A stretch of DNA of 62,000 nucleotides from Adiantum capillus-veneris (GCA_014529385.2 CM043963.1:110886912-110948911), one strand, 5' to 3'. Counted from the stretch's first letter, positions 45,224-57,660 are shown. Numbers and translations: made by a program. Notes: generated from the letters alone by a model not told the origin.

Positions 45224-46613
45224 CTCTCTTGATGCAACGATATCTTATTTGGGATATTGTTAAACCAATCCAAAAGCATCTTTCTTTGAATTCCTTAAAA
45301 TTCCTTTTTATCATACATGGTTGAAAAGCCTACTTTCTTTGTTGTGGACCTATCAATCGTCTTTGAAATCACATCGTATAGTACATCCAATTCCATCTTT
45401 CCTACCTCATAGATAGTATCTTACAAGTAGGAACAATATAATTAGATACTACAAGTAATAAACAATCTATCTTGTGTTCTTTTGATATACCATCCTATAT
45501 AATTTGATACACAAAGAGAGCATGTAAGCTCACTAGAGAAGCACGTGGATTATTATGAAGGTATCTTTGAAGATTACACTCCTTCAAAAAAACCTTGTCC
45601 TCAAGAGCTTTTGAACCTCTCCCACTCATACATCTAGCTTTCCCTCAGGTGGTGTCATATGCAAATTGATTGAATTGTAGGGCCGCCTTACTAATCTCAA
45701 GTGGCTTATAATGAGAATGCTCCTCTAAGAAACTTCGAGGCTCCTCCTTTAAAGCACGATCCTTCTCTTCACATTTTTGTCGTATTTTTGAAGTAGACAT
45801 CACTGAATTACAAAACGACCTTGAAAAGAGGATTACAATGGAGAGAGAGATAAGAGTATTTTAAGAAGAAGAAAGAGGGAGCTCTTGGATAAGACTTTTA
45901 GGATCCAAAGCTACTGACAATAGTAGTAGAGAGGCTACTGTTACGCTACTATCCACTGTTGTTTTGAGGCTCTTGATGTTATGTTGACAGCCACGCAATT
46001 GCAAAACGACCCAAAATTCCAAAGCCAATATACGCAAAATGTTGCAAATGGTGCCCACTGCTGTTCCCAGACTCTTTGTCAAATGTAGCTAGTAAGCACA
46101 AAATACCTCACATACTTTGCAATGTTTATTGAGTTCTCATTTTGGTGCAATGTTTCCGTTGAAACTTAAAAAGGTGGCCCTAAAATTCAATCGATCTACA
46201 TGGGACATTGCCTTAGGGAAACCTATAGGTATAAGTGGGAAGCTCTCCCAGACAGTTTTTTTGAAGGAATGTAATATTCAAAGCTACCTTCATAATAATC
46301 CATGTGCTTATCCGATGAGCTTACATCCTCTCTTTGTGTATCAAAATATGTAGGATGCTATATCAAAAGAATGAAACATAGATCATTTATTACTCGTAGT
46401 ATCCAATTACATTGTTTCTACTTGTAAGATACTAGGAAAGATTGAATTAAATATACTACACGATGTGATTTCAAAGACGATTGATAGGTCTACTGCAAAG
46501 GAAGTAAGCCTTTCACCCATGTATGATAAAGAGGAATATTGAAGAATTCAAAGAAAGATGCTTTTAAATTGGTTTAATGATATCCCAAATAAAACATCGT
46601 TGCATCAAGAGAG
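45224..46613. mobile_element. Fold-back inverted repeat, arms about 450 bp
   Basis: The segment CTCTCTTGATGCAACG...ATATCCCAAATAA at 45224-45690 reappears reverse-complemented at about 46165-46613, with matching landmarks: AAAGAATTC near the tip, GATTTCAAAGACGATTGATAGG, TTGTATCAAA/TTTGTGTATCAAA, ACCTTCATAATAATCCA, and the GGCCCTA...AATTCAATC inner end. The loop between is about 475 bp. A transcript would form a long hairpin. It has cut into the protease/gag side of the Tat element. Related single segments occur again at 47035-47245. It could be a fold-back transposon or an inverted duplication. Confidence 0.75.
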
Positions 46614-47245
46614 CCTTTTATACACTCGCCAGGAATTTAATGTATCTTTTTATTTTTACCTAAAAGTCGAATCGTTGTACTCTATGTTGAAATTTAGCCA
46701 CCATGTCATTTTCGCCCAGGTGGGGCGTAATGTTTCATGTTTACCAAAAAGTTAACTCTATATTTTGTTGTGCATTTCAATCACCATGCCGTTTTTGCAT
46801 AGGTGGCCACACGCATGTTTGAGCCTTTTCATGTTTTCCATTCCTCTAAGATGGAAATGTATAAATAAGCCTTGGGACACTTACAAGACAGAGTCACAAA
46901 CCATCCCAAACCACAAACCTCGTGAATTGTCTTGCTTTGGATTGTAATTTGTGTCCTCATTGAGAATTCAATTCTTACTTACTCCTTCACAAGTAATGAT
47001 CCATTTATTGTTCTAGTGGTCCTATGCATATTCTAAGAATTTTGAAGAATTCAAAGAAAGATGCTTTTAGATTGGTTTAACGATATCCCAAATAAAACAT
47101 ATTTGCATCAACAGAGCCTTCCATACACTCGTTGGGGACTTAATGTATCTTCTCATCTTTAGTAAAAATACGACTCTTTGTACTCTTTTGAAATTTTTTC
47201 ACCACGCCGTTTTTTCCAATGTGGGGCCTAATGTTTTATCTTATG
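46535..47245 (+). repeat. Direct duplication of about 210 bp
   Basis: GAAGAATTCAAAGAAAGATGCTTTTA...GGTTTAA.GATATCCCAAATAAAACAT...CACGCCGTTTT-like ends occur at 46535-46760 and at 47041-47245. The first copy overlaps the outer end of the fold-back arm. Confidence 0.7.
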
Positions 47246-47269
47246 CATTTTTACCTTAGTTGGAAAGCA

Positions 47270-47513
47270 TTCTCTAAAAACCCTCGCAGCTCCATGCAAT
47301 CCTAGAATTTTTGGTTGTAGGGAGGACCTAAGACTCTAAGCTCCCTCCGGAGCCATGGGCATCCCCTCTCCATTTCCTACACCGTTTGTGGATGTCGTGC
47401 TACATACGAGAGCGCACACAAATATCTATAGTCTTAAATAATTAATCATTGAGGCATGGTCATAAGATGGATGCATGCCTTTGTTGCATATCCTCTACAT
47501 CATTTTCTTTAAA

Positions 47514-47565
<52 letters not shown>

Positions 47566-48270
47566 TGTTTCGCTTCCACCATGCCGCACTACCATGGTAT
47601 TAGAGTCTTGGAGGACATCTTTGTCACAATGTGATGATGTGTGAATAAACCTATAAAGAAAAAGAAATGGTATTTGCAACCAAAAAGTGATGACCTAGTG
47701 TATGAAATCTTGGAAATCATTGCAAATATTTAGGGACTTGGAAATTGTGGCAAATTTTTAGGAGTATTGATGTGGAACATTTTGTGTCATGTGCCTTGGG
47801 AGAGGCTTCTCATAGACTTGCAGTTGCATATTCCAAAGACCTCTCCTCCTGGAAGTTTTACCTTTTGAACGTCAATGGAAAAGAAATACTAAAAGGGGCG
47901 CCAAGGGTTTAGAGCTCTTGTATCTGGGAGTGGAGCTCCGCTACTATGTGTCTACTCATTAGATTCTTTCTTTATCCCTTGTTGCAAGTTGCATTGAAGT
48001 GCTAAGTTTTGTTCCAATTTTGTTCTTTCAATTGGCATGTGGTGCCCCTCGTTGGTCACATATCCCTTACTACTGATACTCTTCCTCCATAGATCATATC
48101 TAGCTCCATGCAACCCTAGGGATTTTGATTGTGGGAGCAACCTAAGGCCCTAAGTTGCCTTAGGAGCCATTGACATCCCCTCCCCATTCCCAACATTGTC
48201 TTAGGATGCTCTCTACCACGCACAGGAGCACTCATGTATATCAATAGACTTAAATAATTAATAATTGAAC
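47270..48270 (+). repeat. Pair of related direct repeats (47280-47460, 48097-48270)
   Basis: Both read AGCTCCATGCAA.CCTAG...TTTTGGTTGT / GATTGTGGGAG, CATCCCCTCTCCATT, a .GAGCGCACACA / CAGGAGCACTCATG block and AGACTTAAATAATTAAT. The left copy is followed by (CT)n. The right copy abuts the 5' side of the pol-less LTR element. A (CT)n tract covers 47515-47559. No gene lies in between. Confidence 0.65.
47515..47559 (+). repeat. (CT)n microsatellite
   Basis: Uninterrupted CT dinucleotides for about 45 bases. The sequence before it (CATGGTCATAAGATGGATGCATGCCTTTGTTGCATA) resembles that before the (CT)n tract at 51844. Confidence 0.95.
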
Positions 48271-48329
48271 CTGACTGAGGTCTCATAAAGAGAGAGAGAG
48301 AAGAAGAATATCAAACCAAGCCGAGAATA

Positions 48330-48868
48330 AAGGGAGACAAGAAGAACAAGAATAGGTCTGGCAAACACTAAAAATCCCAAAGCTTGAAGTCTGAGGCAAA
48401 TTTTCATAAGACGCAATGACATGTTGATGTCATAGTCCATATGGACAATGATGTGGTAGGATTGTACAAATTTTTTGTGTTTTACATGAAAGTTTCCACA
48501 TGGCAAGTTGTACAAATTTCCACCAGTCACACTGGTTGTTTTTGGTAGTTTCCGCGCTAGCTTTTGATGATCAAATGATTTTGGAATATAATGTTTTTTA
48601 GAGAAACACTTTTGGGGCTCTACTTTTGGGCATCCCTTGTAAGTTTAAAAGGACCCTTGGGCCTCATTCTCTATAGGGGCATCTAGACGCATAGATTGAA
48701 AGCAGAGGACCCTCGGGAGTTGTACTTCGCGACTCGAAATAATAAATAAATATCAATAGGGACACCAGTCTTTGGGATCAGTGCGTCTGGGTGAAAAGTT
48801 CAATAAATTTTGTAATTTCTATTCTATGTTGCTATTGATTCCCACTTGGAGTGTCCAAGCTTGCAACA
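48330..48868 (+). repeat. 5' LTR of the pol-less LTR element (left end truncated or diverged)
   Basis: Shares with 51219-51696 the phrases ATCCCAAAGCTTGAAG, TTTTCATAAGACG, GTTGTTTTTGG, CTACTTTTGGGCATCCCTTG, AAAAGGACCCTTGGGCCTC and CCCTCGGGAGTTGTA, and it ends in CA one base before a PBS. The first 120 bases of the 3' LTR have no match on this side. Confidence 0.75.
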
Positions 48869-48869
48869 G

Positions 48870-48881
48870 TGGTATCAGAGC
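48870..48881 (+). other. Primer-binding site, initiator Met tRNA type
   Basis: TGGTATCAGAGC one base after the CA that ends the LTR. Confidence 0.85.
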
Positions 48882-51094
48882 TCAGAAATATTCTTCTTCT
48901 ATGGAGGATCGCATCCGTTTTGCATCACACATGGGTTCTCGCAGAGAATCCAACACAAACCACATCCCTGTGTGTAGGGAAGTGAAGAAAATATGAAAAC
49001 CGGCGAGGGAAATGAAGAAAACAATAGAGACTTTGGCAAAATTTTTGCGAGGAATTTTACCAGAGCGGAGTACAAATGTCAATTGTGCGTTGACGATTGC
49101 ATAAGAAGATTGCTCAAATACTCCCAGGATCCAGAATATGTAAAGCATTTGAAGGTTTACACAATTGATGAGATTCACTTGAGATGGCGAGAGTCCTGGA
49201 TTTTGCTCTCAAGAAGGTACGGCAGCTGAGAGACAAGCCGAGTGCAGAAAAGCGGACATTGTATTCGTAAAAATAGCTCGACAGAGCCCTTGGACAAGAA
49301 GATGAACCAAATAATGAAAGGCTGAAGCACTCTCAAAAGAAGAGGACGAAATTCTACTTTCAAGGTGGCAGGCAAACCCAACAAGTGTGTTTGCTTCTAA
49401 GATGACACAAATTTTTCTTCGTCTTCAGAGAGTTTCGACAATTCATCGTCCTCTAGTTCCAACGAGGATGAGAAAGGACATAATAAATGGGCAAAAACCA
49501 AGAAAAGAAGATAATTGAAAAAGTCTAGAAGGCATGGAAGGCCATCTAGCAGTTCAAAGGAGGAGAGCTCGTCCTCTTTTGACAGTGAATGAACGAGCAA
49601 GAAGACCAAGGAGTTCAAGGAAGGGGGTCAAGCCGTTAGGTTTGACACGTTTTTAGGCTACCAGGACACCCATCAAGCCCTTGAGTTTATACAACAGTTG
49701 GACGTCGTCTCTCATGAAGTCGGTTCTTGAAACGCTCCAAGGTGCAAATGGAGGCATCTTACTTGAAAGGAGATGCATAGAAATGGTGGTCTACTCTATT
49801 GTTACGCAGACAAGCACCCTCAATGTGGATGAAATTCAAGAAAATTTTCATGCCAACATGGATATTAAACAAATATGAAGAAGATGTCATCATGGCTTGG
49901 CATCATTTGAGAATGACTAAGAAAGACACATTGATTGACTTCTGCCAAGGTTTTGGGATACTTATTTGCATGCGTCCTCGTTTTGAAATATTGCTTTGAA
50001 TGACTAGATCGAGCGGTTTTGCCATGGTTTGCCAAAAGAGATTTGATAGTATTGTTTGGAACAAAAAATTGACTCTATTTAAGGACTTATGGAAGATGCT
50101 AAGTAAAGATTTAGAATGCATGCCAGCTCATTGACTTATACTACGAACAAGAGAGTATCCACCTCGACAGGGCAAGAGTCTTTCAATGCAGAGAATGAAT
50201 GAGGGGAACCTGATGACAACTCATCACAATACTCTAAAAGAGTAAGGGAAATCAAATGGTAGCGCATCCGAGGGTTCTGACGTACTAAGGGAACCAAATG
50301 TAAGTTCATCAGTGGATTCTGAAAAAGAAAGGGGATCATATGATAGTGCATCTCAAGGTTTCGATGATTGAGACTGATGTGCCATTGGAAAAGGGAGGCC
50401 AACGAGGCTACCCACATGTCTTAGGGCAGAAGGAGAGAAATTAGAGGGAATCAACTAGTAGATCAAAGAATTACACAAATCCACATTGAGGTGCCAAGTA
50501 CAAGGAGGCTAGCAAGACACGAATAGGTCACATGGCACATGAAAATAATAGAAAAGTAATCTAGGTTCACCTAATAATTTGGTCAATGGTACCTTTTTGT
50601 CTTGATGGATGGAGGAAAAGAACATTGCAAATTCTCTTTAGAGAGAGCTATACCTTGAAGCTTTTGGGTGATTATCAACGTCTATGCCAAAGGTTACCGA
50701 TGAATCAGTAGGTGGAATCTCGTACGATGCGGACTGCAGAAGAGGCGAGCCAGTCTATTCCTTCGTCATGGGATGGTCATGGGCATGGTTTGCTTGAAAT
50801 GTGAAATAAAAGCACATGAACCTAGAAGCAACAAGATTTAGTAGATCAAGACATCCATGAAAAGATTAGCACAATCTGGATGTGATTGCTAAATGGCTAC
50901 AATGATCAAGATTTGTAGTCAAGACCCTTGACAGAAATGTGATTGATCAGTGAGATGTCTTTGTAGAAGTGATGGATTGGTGGAGTCTCGTGGATGAGTG
51001 CATAGAGTCAGTGTCTGCTGAAGAAAGTTTATGTCCTGTGGCTGTTTTTGCAGGCGTAATCGAGGGTGATTACAATTCTTTCAATAGGGGAGAA
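48882..51094 (+). pseudogene. Internal region of the pol-less LTR element with gag remnants and PPT
   Basis: Only 2.2 kb separates PBS and PPT, too short for gag-pol. Broken plus-strand frames give Ser/Glu/Lys-rich sequence (around 49420-49600), RFDTFLGYQDTHQALEFIQQ (about 49640-49700) and AWHHLRMTKKDTLIDFCQGF (about 49893-49950), which together resemble a decayed Gag. No RT, RNase H or integrase is visible. The region ends with a polypurine tract (AATAGGGGAGAA, 51083-51094). The element would have needed help from an autonomous relative. Confidence 0.6.
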
Positions 51095-51696
51095 TGTCAC
51101 TCAACAAAGTGATAGATGTGGCATGCCCAACACAAAAAGCATCGGTCAAGTGGACAAGAGAAACTAAACCGACCAATTAAAAATAAATTATGAGCATGAA
51201 CCGAGGGGCCAAACTTTAAGATCCCAAAGCTTGAAGGCTGAGGCTGATTTTCATAAGACGTGTTGGTACCAACGATGATGTGTCATGCTTGTACAAATTT
51301 CCTACGTTTATGTTGAAGTTGCCACGTGGTAGATTGTTCAGATTTCTGCAAATTACGATGGTTGTTTTTGGCAATTTCTTTGCTAGCTTTTGGTGAGTAG
51401 ATGCTTTCAGGGTTTAATGATTTTGAGATTAGTGCTTTTGCAACTCTACTTTTGGGCATCCCTTGTAAGATTAAAAGGACCCTTGGGCCTCATTCTCTAC
51501 GTGGGCAAGACTGAGAGCAAAGAACCCTCGGGAGTTGTATTTAGCAACTTCTAATAATAAAGAATTACCGAAAGGGGCGCCAATCTTTGGGGCGAATGCG
51601 TCTCAACATGGAACTCCGTCATAAAGTTCAGTGATTTTGTAGTTTCTATTTGTGTGTTGCTAGTGATTCTCACTTGTAGTGTCCAACCCTATAACA
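51095..51696 (+). repeat. 3' LTR of the pol-less LTR element
   Basis: Starts TGTCACTCAAC directly after the purine tract and ends TATAACA, homologous over about 480 bases to 48330-48868. The length of 602 bp is reasonable for a plant LTR. Confidence 0.78.
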
Positions 51697-51841
51697 CTCG
51701 ACCACCCTCGTCTGCTATATAAGCAGGGTCTATGGCACCTTGTCCACACGCTATTGTTTTCACTCTACACCTTCTCAGGGGGGGAGACTCCATGGTCATG
51801 AGACTGATGCGTGTCTTTATTTCATAACCTCTATTGCATTA

Positions 51842-51843
<2 letters not shown>

Positions 51844-51922
<79 letters not shown>
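51844..51922 (+). repeat. (CT)n microsatellite
   Basis: CT dinucleotides for about 79 bases. Long Ser/Leu and Arg/Glu frames over it are artefacts. Confidence 0.95.
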
Positions 51923-51925
<3 letters not shown>

Positions 51926-52090
51926 TTAGGAGCATATTCCTTCTCCAAGGGATTTTTCCTTGTGCTCTTATCACAACTCGTAGGGAGACTACATCATCAC
52001 CTAATGATGTGGGTGGCAATGGGACCATCTCAATTCAATTCAAGTGAGATTTCGATAGTTGATTGGAAGATGGATTTCTTTGACAGTGTT

Positions 52091-52420
52091 TTAAGTCCTT
52101 TGGCAATAGAGAATAACTCTAGGCCACCCAAATCTTGATCTATCACAAGGATAGTCATTAGCCCAATGGTTGCCATGGCATTTAAAACATGGTTCTTGCC
52201 CTTGAGCCCCTTGCCATAGCTCCAGAACCTGGTTGACAACCTCTCTCATTTGGCCAACTATCATCATTGATTGTGTACTCTCAACAAATTTGTTGGAGTA
52301 TTGTCTAGGTAAATCATACTCTTGTTCATAGTATGTACCTATTGGCATTAACTATTGTGAGCTAGAGGGTACGACATCAACAACACTTGGGAAGGAAGGT
52401 TAAGTGCATAATATTGGTGT
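52091..52420 (-). pseudogene. Gag zinc-knuckle fragment (Ty3/gypsy)
   Basis: On the minus strand the frame reads QGQEPCFKCHGNHWANDYPC, a CCHC zinc knuckle (C-x2-C-x4-H-x4-C) typical of plant gypsy Gag, preceded by a hydrophilic helix-rich segment. It has the same orientation as the Tat pol at 41.5-45.2 kb. It may be the separated gag of that element, with 45.22-52.09 kb being later insertions, but this cannot be proven here. Confidence 0.6.
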
Positions 52421-53390
52421 TGGCCTCTCAACACCCTCTCCCCATGATGTAGGCTTGGTCCTAATCTAGTAATCTCTTTGATCTCCCCTTAGATGCTAGC
52501 ATGCAAGCTCAAGCTCTATCGTGGTTGTCATTTTTATCGTGGGTGTCAAATCTTCGATTGCATCCCACTATATTTTGCTTAGGATGTACTTACTTGGCAT
52601 GAACCACTAGGCTGGTTTCTTGAGCAAATTTTGCATACATAGGTTCTTGAATAACCTCCTTAATAATGGAGTTCACTCACGCATCTTGGTGCATCCTTTA
52701 GAAGATCATTTTTGTGATGGCCTCTGAGTTTATGTCTTCACTCGTATGGCTAGAAGTATTAGAACCACCTTCGCCCAGTTCACCTAGGTCACATTTGTCT
52801 TCAGAAAGGAGTGTATCCTTGCAACACACAACATAAACCCGCATAATAGGAGGGCCATGAATGATAGATCTTATTCAAGTTCTCGGTCTTGTAGGCTTTG
52901 TATGTGTCCTTGGTGGTGCCATCGTCGTTGGATGTGGTGGTGTTGTTGTGGTAGGTAGCACAAGGTCTAGAAAAGCATTAGGGAAAATATGGACTTTGCA
53001 TGTGTCTTGTAAGAAAGCTTAATTTTTAAGGATTAAGGCTAATGTTGTGTAAGGTTAAGGGGTCAAGGACATTCAAGAAGCTAGGTTTTAATAGGCTTTT
53101 CGATCCTTTTTTTAAGGCCCATGTACGATGTAGATCTAAGAGGCCCATTTCTCTCTCTAACCTTTTGAAAGTGAAGGGAGAAAAGGGAGTGTGGCCATAT
53201 CATAAAAAACGAGCATAACTAAGGGTCAAAAATTGACTTTTTTTCAAAAATTTCATTTTCACCTATTTTTGACATAAAACTCTCCCAACATATATGTATA
53301 TCAAATGAACCTTTTTTTGACCTTTTTTTTTACTTACACTCATTGTAAGTCCACTTTTTCAAAATTCTTTTCCCAAGAAAAAAATAGTTG
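52421..53390. other. No supported gene
   Basis: Intergenic-looking sequence, possibly more decayed gag on the minus strand. Poly-T and poly-A runs occur near 53300-53380. Nothing else is recognised. Confidence 0.4.
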
Positions 53391-53489
53391 TTCTCTCCTC
53401 CTCTCCCCCCCTCCGTGCCCCCTTCTCTCCTCCTCCTCATTTCCCTCTCCCTCTCTCCCTCTATTCATCTTTTTCTTTCTCACACATCA

Positions 53490-54641
53490 ATGGCCATGGA
53501 GCTCAATCACATCACAATATTGGTTCCTCCACCACCACGTACTCCGTACACCACAAGCGTACATAATCACTTGCCCATAGAGTTTGCATTAAACGCCACC
53601 CGTATGGGTGAGCAAAGATCGTCACAGGAATATCGCGCCGCTGATGAGACTAATGTCGATGTTTGGGTATATAGCCATTTGTACTCATACGATCTTGTAA
53701 GCCGTTTCCATCCAACATTCAATAGCCTTTTGGTGTTTCTTCAATATCTTGGGAGGGGAGAGGTGGGTTTGTTAGGTTATTATAAGCGATTGTCTATGGA
53801 TGCAAAGTAGCATTTGGTGGATGCACCAATGTCAAGCACTTCAACTCAACACATTGGCATTACAAGAAAGAATTGTCTCTTCAAAGAGGGAGGTTGCAAC
53901 TCTCCAACAACAAATGCAACAGAAGGATACCGATACTTCAAAGCTTGGCAACACCATTTTGTACTTGAAAGAAACACCCTTGGTACAAGAGACTGCAAGC
54001 GTGCATTTTTATCCATTGAAACACTTGTACATATACGTGGAGCATGTAAACAACGAGTGACAACCACAAGGGTAATTTGTTCTTCACTTGCACGAGACGT
54101 TTCTACTTCACACTAATTACTAATATTTATCTTGTTGGTTGCTAGAAATTTTATTCAAGAGGCATGCGGTGGATCTGGCCAAGATAATCGAGTCAAACTT
54201 TTCACTAGTTGTCTCAATACCCATGATATAATTTCTATCTTACATTCATCTAGGAGAAGCACGTTAGTGATGCAGTCATTAAGGAGCTTATGTATAAATT
54301 GGTAAATGTGGTTAGTGAAGGTTACTCAAATCAACATTAAAGTCTACCAAAGCTATTTTCTAGTTTCTAAAGGATGCCCTGTGGGAGAGAACCCGTTTCT
54401 CGTTTTACACAAGGTCAACCTTGCAAAGAAGGCCAAAAACAAAGATGTGTTATGTCACATTGGGATATACCTACACATTGAGGACACAATGTATGCTTCA
54501 TGTACGCCAAAAACAAGAGGAAAAACTAGGCAATACTCCATAAGATCTTTGGAGAAGGGTTTCCCTTACACATTGTGTAACAACATATTTGTGGACCTCC
54601 AAAGGCTTCAACAATCTATACTTAGATTCTATGAGTTGTAA
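53490..54641 (+). CDS. Possible multi-exon or decayed gene, unknown function
   Basis: Three plus-strand stretches look protein-like: about 53490-53810 (starts MAMELNHITI if the second ATG is used), 53800-54060 (with a helix SSKREVATLQQQMQQKDTDT) or an overlapping alternative frame, and 54306-54641 (111 residues, basic, ending at a TAA). The last reads PVGENPFLVLHKVNLAKKAK. No domain is recognised and no complete splice model could be built. The Ser/Pro-rich lead-in at 53388-53480 is pyrimidine-rich noncoding sequence. Confidence 0.25.
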
Positions 54642-54659
54642 CCCTCAACAAGGTGACAC

Positions 54660-56060
54660 AATATAATTCTTACTTTTGGTTGTATTCTTGTTATCATAGA
54701 TTGTAATATCTAAGGTGTTGCCTCTACTTGTTTTGTAGTGTTTGACATAAAGGTCGCTTTTGTACTGAAACTCGATGAGTGCCAAATAGTGAAATGTATA
54801 AGGCTAGATAAGTGTCATTCTAATGAATGAAGCCATATTGCAAGCAAAGTGAAGGGATTTAATCGAGCCATCTCCCATCTCGTCTTTCAATTAGAGAAAG
54901 ACATTTGGTGACTTGGTGTTGTTGAGACACCCAAAGAGACCAATGGAGTACTTTTATGGATTTTTGAGACAACTCCATGGATTATAAAAGTAATACATTC
55001 CAAACTGGCCAAGATGACGCTCAAAACAGCTTTAGAAGGAATCATGCAAATCCACTACTGACAATTACTCGAATGGAAAGCTTGCAAACAAGCACAAGCA
55101 AGTTTGGGCAACTTTTGATAAAGTGGTCAAGCTTATGGATCTTAGCACAACAGAGGAGCAATGCCAATCATTTTAAGTGAAGTGGGTGGATTTCACCAAG
55201 GTTTATACCCTTGCTTAGGGTGACAATAATATCATTTATTACATGGTAAGCCATATCACATAGTGAGTATTATAAAAGGTTCTTTTCAATTCCTATGAGC
55301 AACATATCTTATTTTTATATGGAATATTTTTTATGCACAAATATGGTACTCTTACAATTTTCAACACTCATGGCATGGAGAAGTCCCAATATCGAGCTAG
55401 GGGGATGTACTTCAAAAATACTCAACATGGTGGCAGTGTCGTATAGCTATTTGAGAAAGATGTTCAAATGGTTCTTTTGCATGACATTTGCTCATAAGCT
55501 CATCATGGAGCATGTACGACAATCAAAGATTATAAGGAAAGTACCCAATTGAGTCGTCAAGAGTACAACAACAAGTAGCAAATGTCACAAGGCCTCGCCA
55601 ATCATATAGCATGATACCAACGCAGGGTTTGGCAATGTCCAAGGTGGATTGAGCAACACCAATAACTACTCCATGTCTGTAAATTTACTTTTACTGAAGT
55701 TTGGAAGCACCCATTTAAAAAATAATAGCTTTTTTGTAAAAAAAATATTGAGAGAGAACCCTTCTAAAATGGGCCCTTGTAAATAGAAGATTCACTCACT
55801 TGTCACTTGGTTCTTCTCTCATTCTCACAAATGAGCTTACACCACACCCCATAGCGTGAACCAAAAAAAAATTCAAAGAGCGTCCGCTTGCTAACAAAAA
55901 TACTCTCCAAGGTTGCGAGAAGCTGGCTTGGTTTAAAAACACAAGAAAATGTTCACGCACACTCGTTCTTAGCACTCCTCAAGCTCTAGACAAGGTAGTC
56001 GGAGAGAGGCCCCATCACGGGATTACAAGCGATAGGCACAGAGCAGCAAGCCTAGCTGCC
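54660..56060. other. Unassigned region left of the chromodomain retroelement
   Basis: AT-rich, with short frames of no known type. By position it may include the 5' LTR and leader of the element at 56.3 kb, but I found no match to the partial 3' LTR at 61204 and no PBS. Confidence 0.35.
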
Positions 56061-56070
56061 ACCACACCAA

Positions 56071-56294
56071 GAATGAAGGCTTGCATTGAATGATGGAGAG
56101 ACGATGAAGAGAAATCATCATCTTTGAGTGACAAGGAAGAGCCGCCACGCCAACAAGCGCAAGCAGGAGGGTCTCAAGCAAAAGAATGAAGGCATGTGCC
56201 GAATGATGGAGAGAAGAAGAAGAGGAATCATCATCTTCAAGTGACAGGGAAGAGTCACCATGCCAACAAGCGCAAGCAAGAAGGTCTCAATCTC
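56071..56294 (+). repeat. 113-bp tandem duplication
   Basis: GAATGAAGGC(T/A)TG...GAATGATGGAGAGA...ATCATCATCTT...CCAACAAGCGCAAGCA begins at 56071 and again at 56184. It lies just upstream of the gag remnant. Confidence 0.85.
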
Positions 56295-56309
56295 GAGTAG
56301 TGAACATAG

Positions 56310-56943
56310 ATAGTGACCGGTTGGGAGGAGTTTAATGAGAATCTTAAGGCTTGTTTCCTGTCTCCAGAGTATTGGGAGCAATTGAAGGAGTATTTTTTAG
56401 CTTTGTCTCAACAAGATAAATGTGTGATATGTATGCTAACCATGTGTCCCACTTAGGTGGACAATTGAGGAAATCGGAGGACGAAAGGTTGGAGGCCTTT
56501 TTCTTTGGATTGGACCACTCGATCAAGTTTGACATGGAAGTCGACGATCCAAAGATATTACAAGAGGCGATACACTTGGCTCAACTTCAAGACATGAATC
56601 ACAACAAGGGTAAGCTCAAGAAAGCCTACATTAATGGTAACTCTTCCTTTACTGACTCCTCTAAAGACAAGGACAAAAATTCTAATGAGAATAGTCACAA
56701 TAAAAAGAACTCTTGAGAATCTTTTTCTCAATCTAATTCTCCAACTACATTTCAATCTATGAATGACAAAGATAAAAATAAGGGTAAAGGAAAATCTGAG
56801 AAACCTAAACTCACACCTGATGAGAAATTTTCTCAAGGAATAGTACGTGGTCAATTAAGTAAAGAAAAATAGGCATTGTATGCAAAGAAACGTTGGTGTT
56901 TTTGTTGCCCCATAGTAGATCACATGTAAAAAGATTGTCCTAA
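56310..56943 (+). pseudogene. Gag of a chromodomain-type Ty3/gypsy element
   Basis: Frames give YWEQLKEYFLALSQQDKC (about 56367-56420) and then 56420-56716 with the block LGGQLRKSEDERLEAFFFGL and DDPKILQEAIHLAQLQD, matching the middle of chromovirus-like Gag, followed by a Lys/Asn/Ser-rich tail. A zinc knuckle follows at about 56885-56943 (WCFCCPIVDHM, one stop, KDCPKK). The stop TAA sits inside the knuckle, so the copy is dead. Confidence 0.7.
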
Positions 56944-57195
56944 GAAAGAATCTAAAAATGAATCCGCTATTGCTTTAACTCCTAGCCCTACCCCTCAAGT
57001 GAATGCTATGAGCGTGGTAGAGCAATAAGCTAAGTCGGAGGGGAATTCTGATGATGAGAACTCATTATCAATGCTTTGTTTGATTCTATAACTTCTCAAG
57101 ATGTCGTTAGTAAGTCTCTTGTGAAATGTGCATGTCTTAAGACTTCTCTTATTCCCACTGTTTTGATGTAGGAGTTCTCTGGAGGCATAGATGCT

Positions 57196-57540
57196 TTGAT
57201 CTCTCAAGAATGTAATGATGTCAAACTGCTCATTCAACAAACACAATTCTCTCATCCTTGTGTAGCCTCTAATCTCGCAAGGTGTGATATTATCTTGGGC
57301 ATAAAGTGGTTTTGCACGTTTAAGCCAATTATCGATTGGTATAAGCTCATACTTTTCATCGATGATAATGTGTTGCAGTCCGTTCTCATTCAAGGCAGAA
57401 GTGGTATTCTCTCTCTCCCTCTCATCTCTCATGTCCAAGCAAAAAGAGAGCTAAGTCGAAAAGCCAAAGCAACCGCCATCTTCCCATACCAAGGAACTTC
57501 GATATTACTGGAAGGTATGGTGAGTTGTTTGCCAAGTTAG
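57196..57540 (+). pseudogene. Protease-region fragment of the chromodomain element
   Basis: CDIILGIKWFCTFKPIIDW (about residues 29-47) corresponds to the D-x-ILGMxWL block after the active-site loop of gypsy proteases. The DTG/DSG loop is not visible. Confidence 0.6.
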
Positions 57541-57660
57541 AGCATTTGATTATCTTGGAGCATTTGTTTTTCCAAGAATCTTCCTCTTACACTCCCTCCC
57601 AAGTGACCGAAGCATTATATCATGGACCTAGTGGGTTGAGCACATGTTGGAAGTAAATTT

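Noticed and set aside
51740-52138. Frames over CT microsatellites (poly Ser-Leu or Arg-Glu), also at 47449, 58604 and 59103
   Set aside because: Low-complexity translations of dinucleotide repeats.
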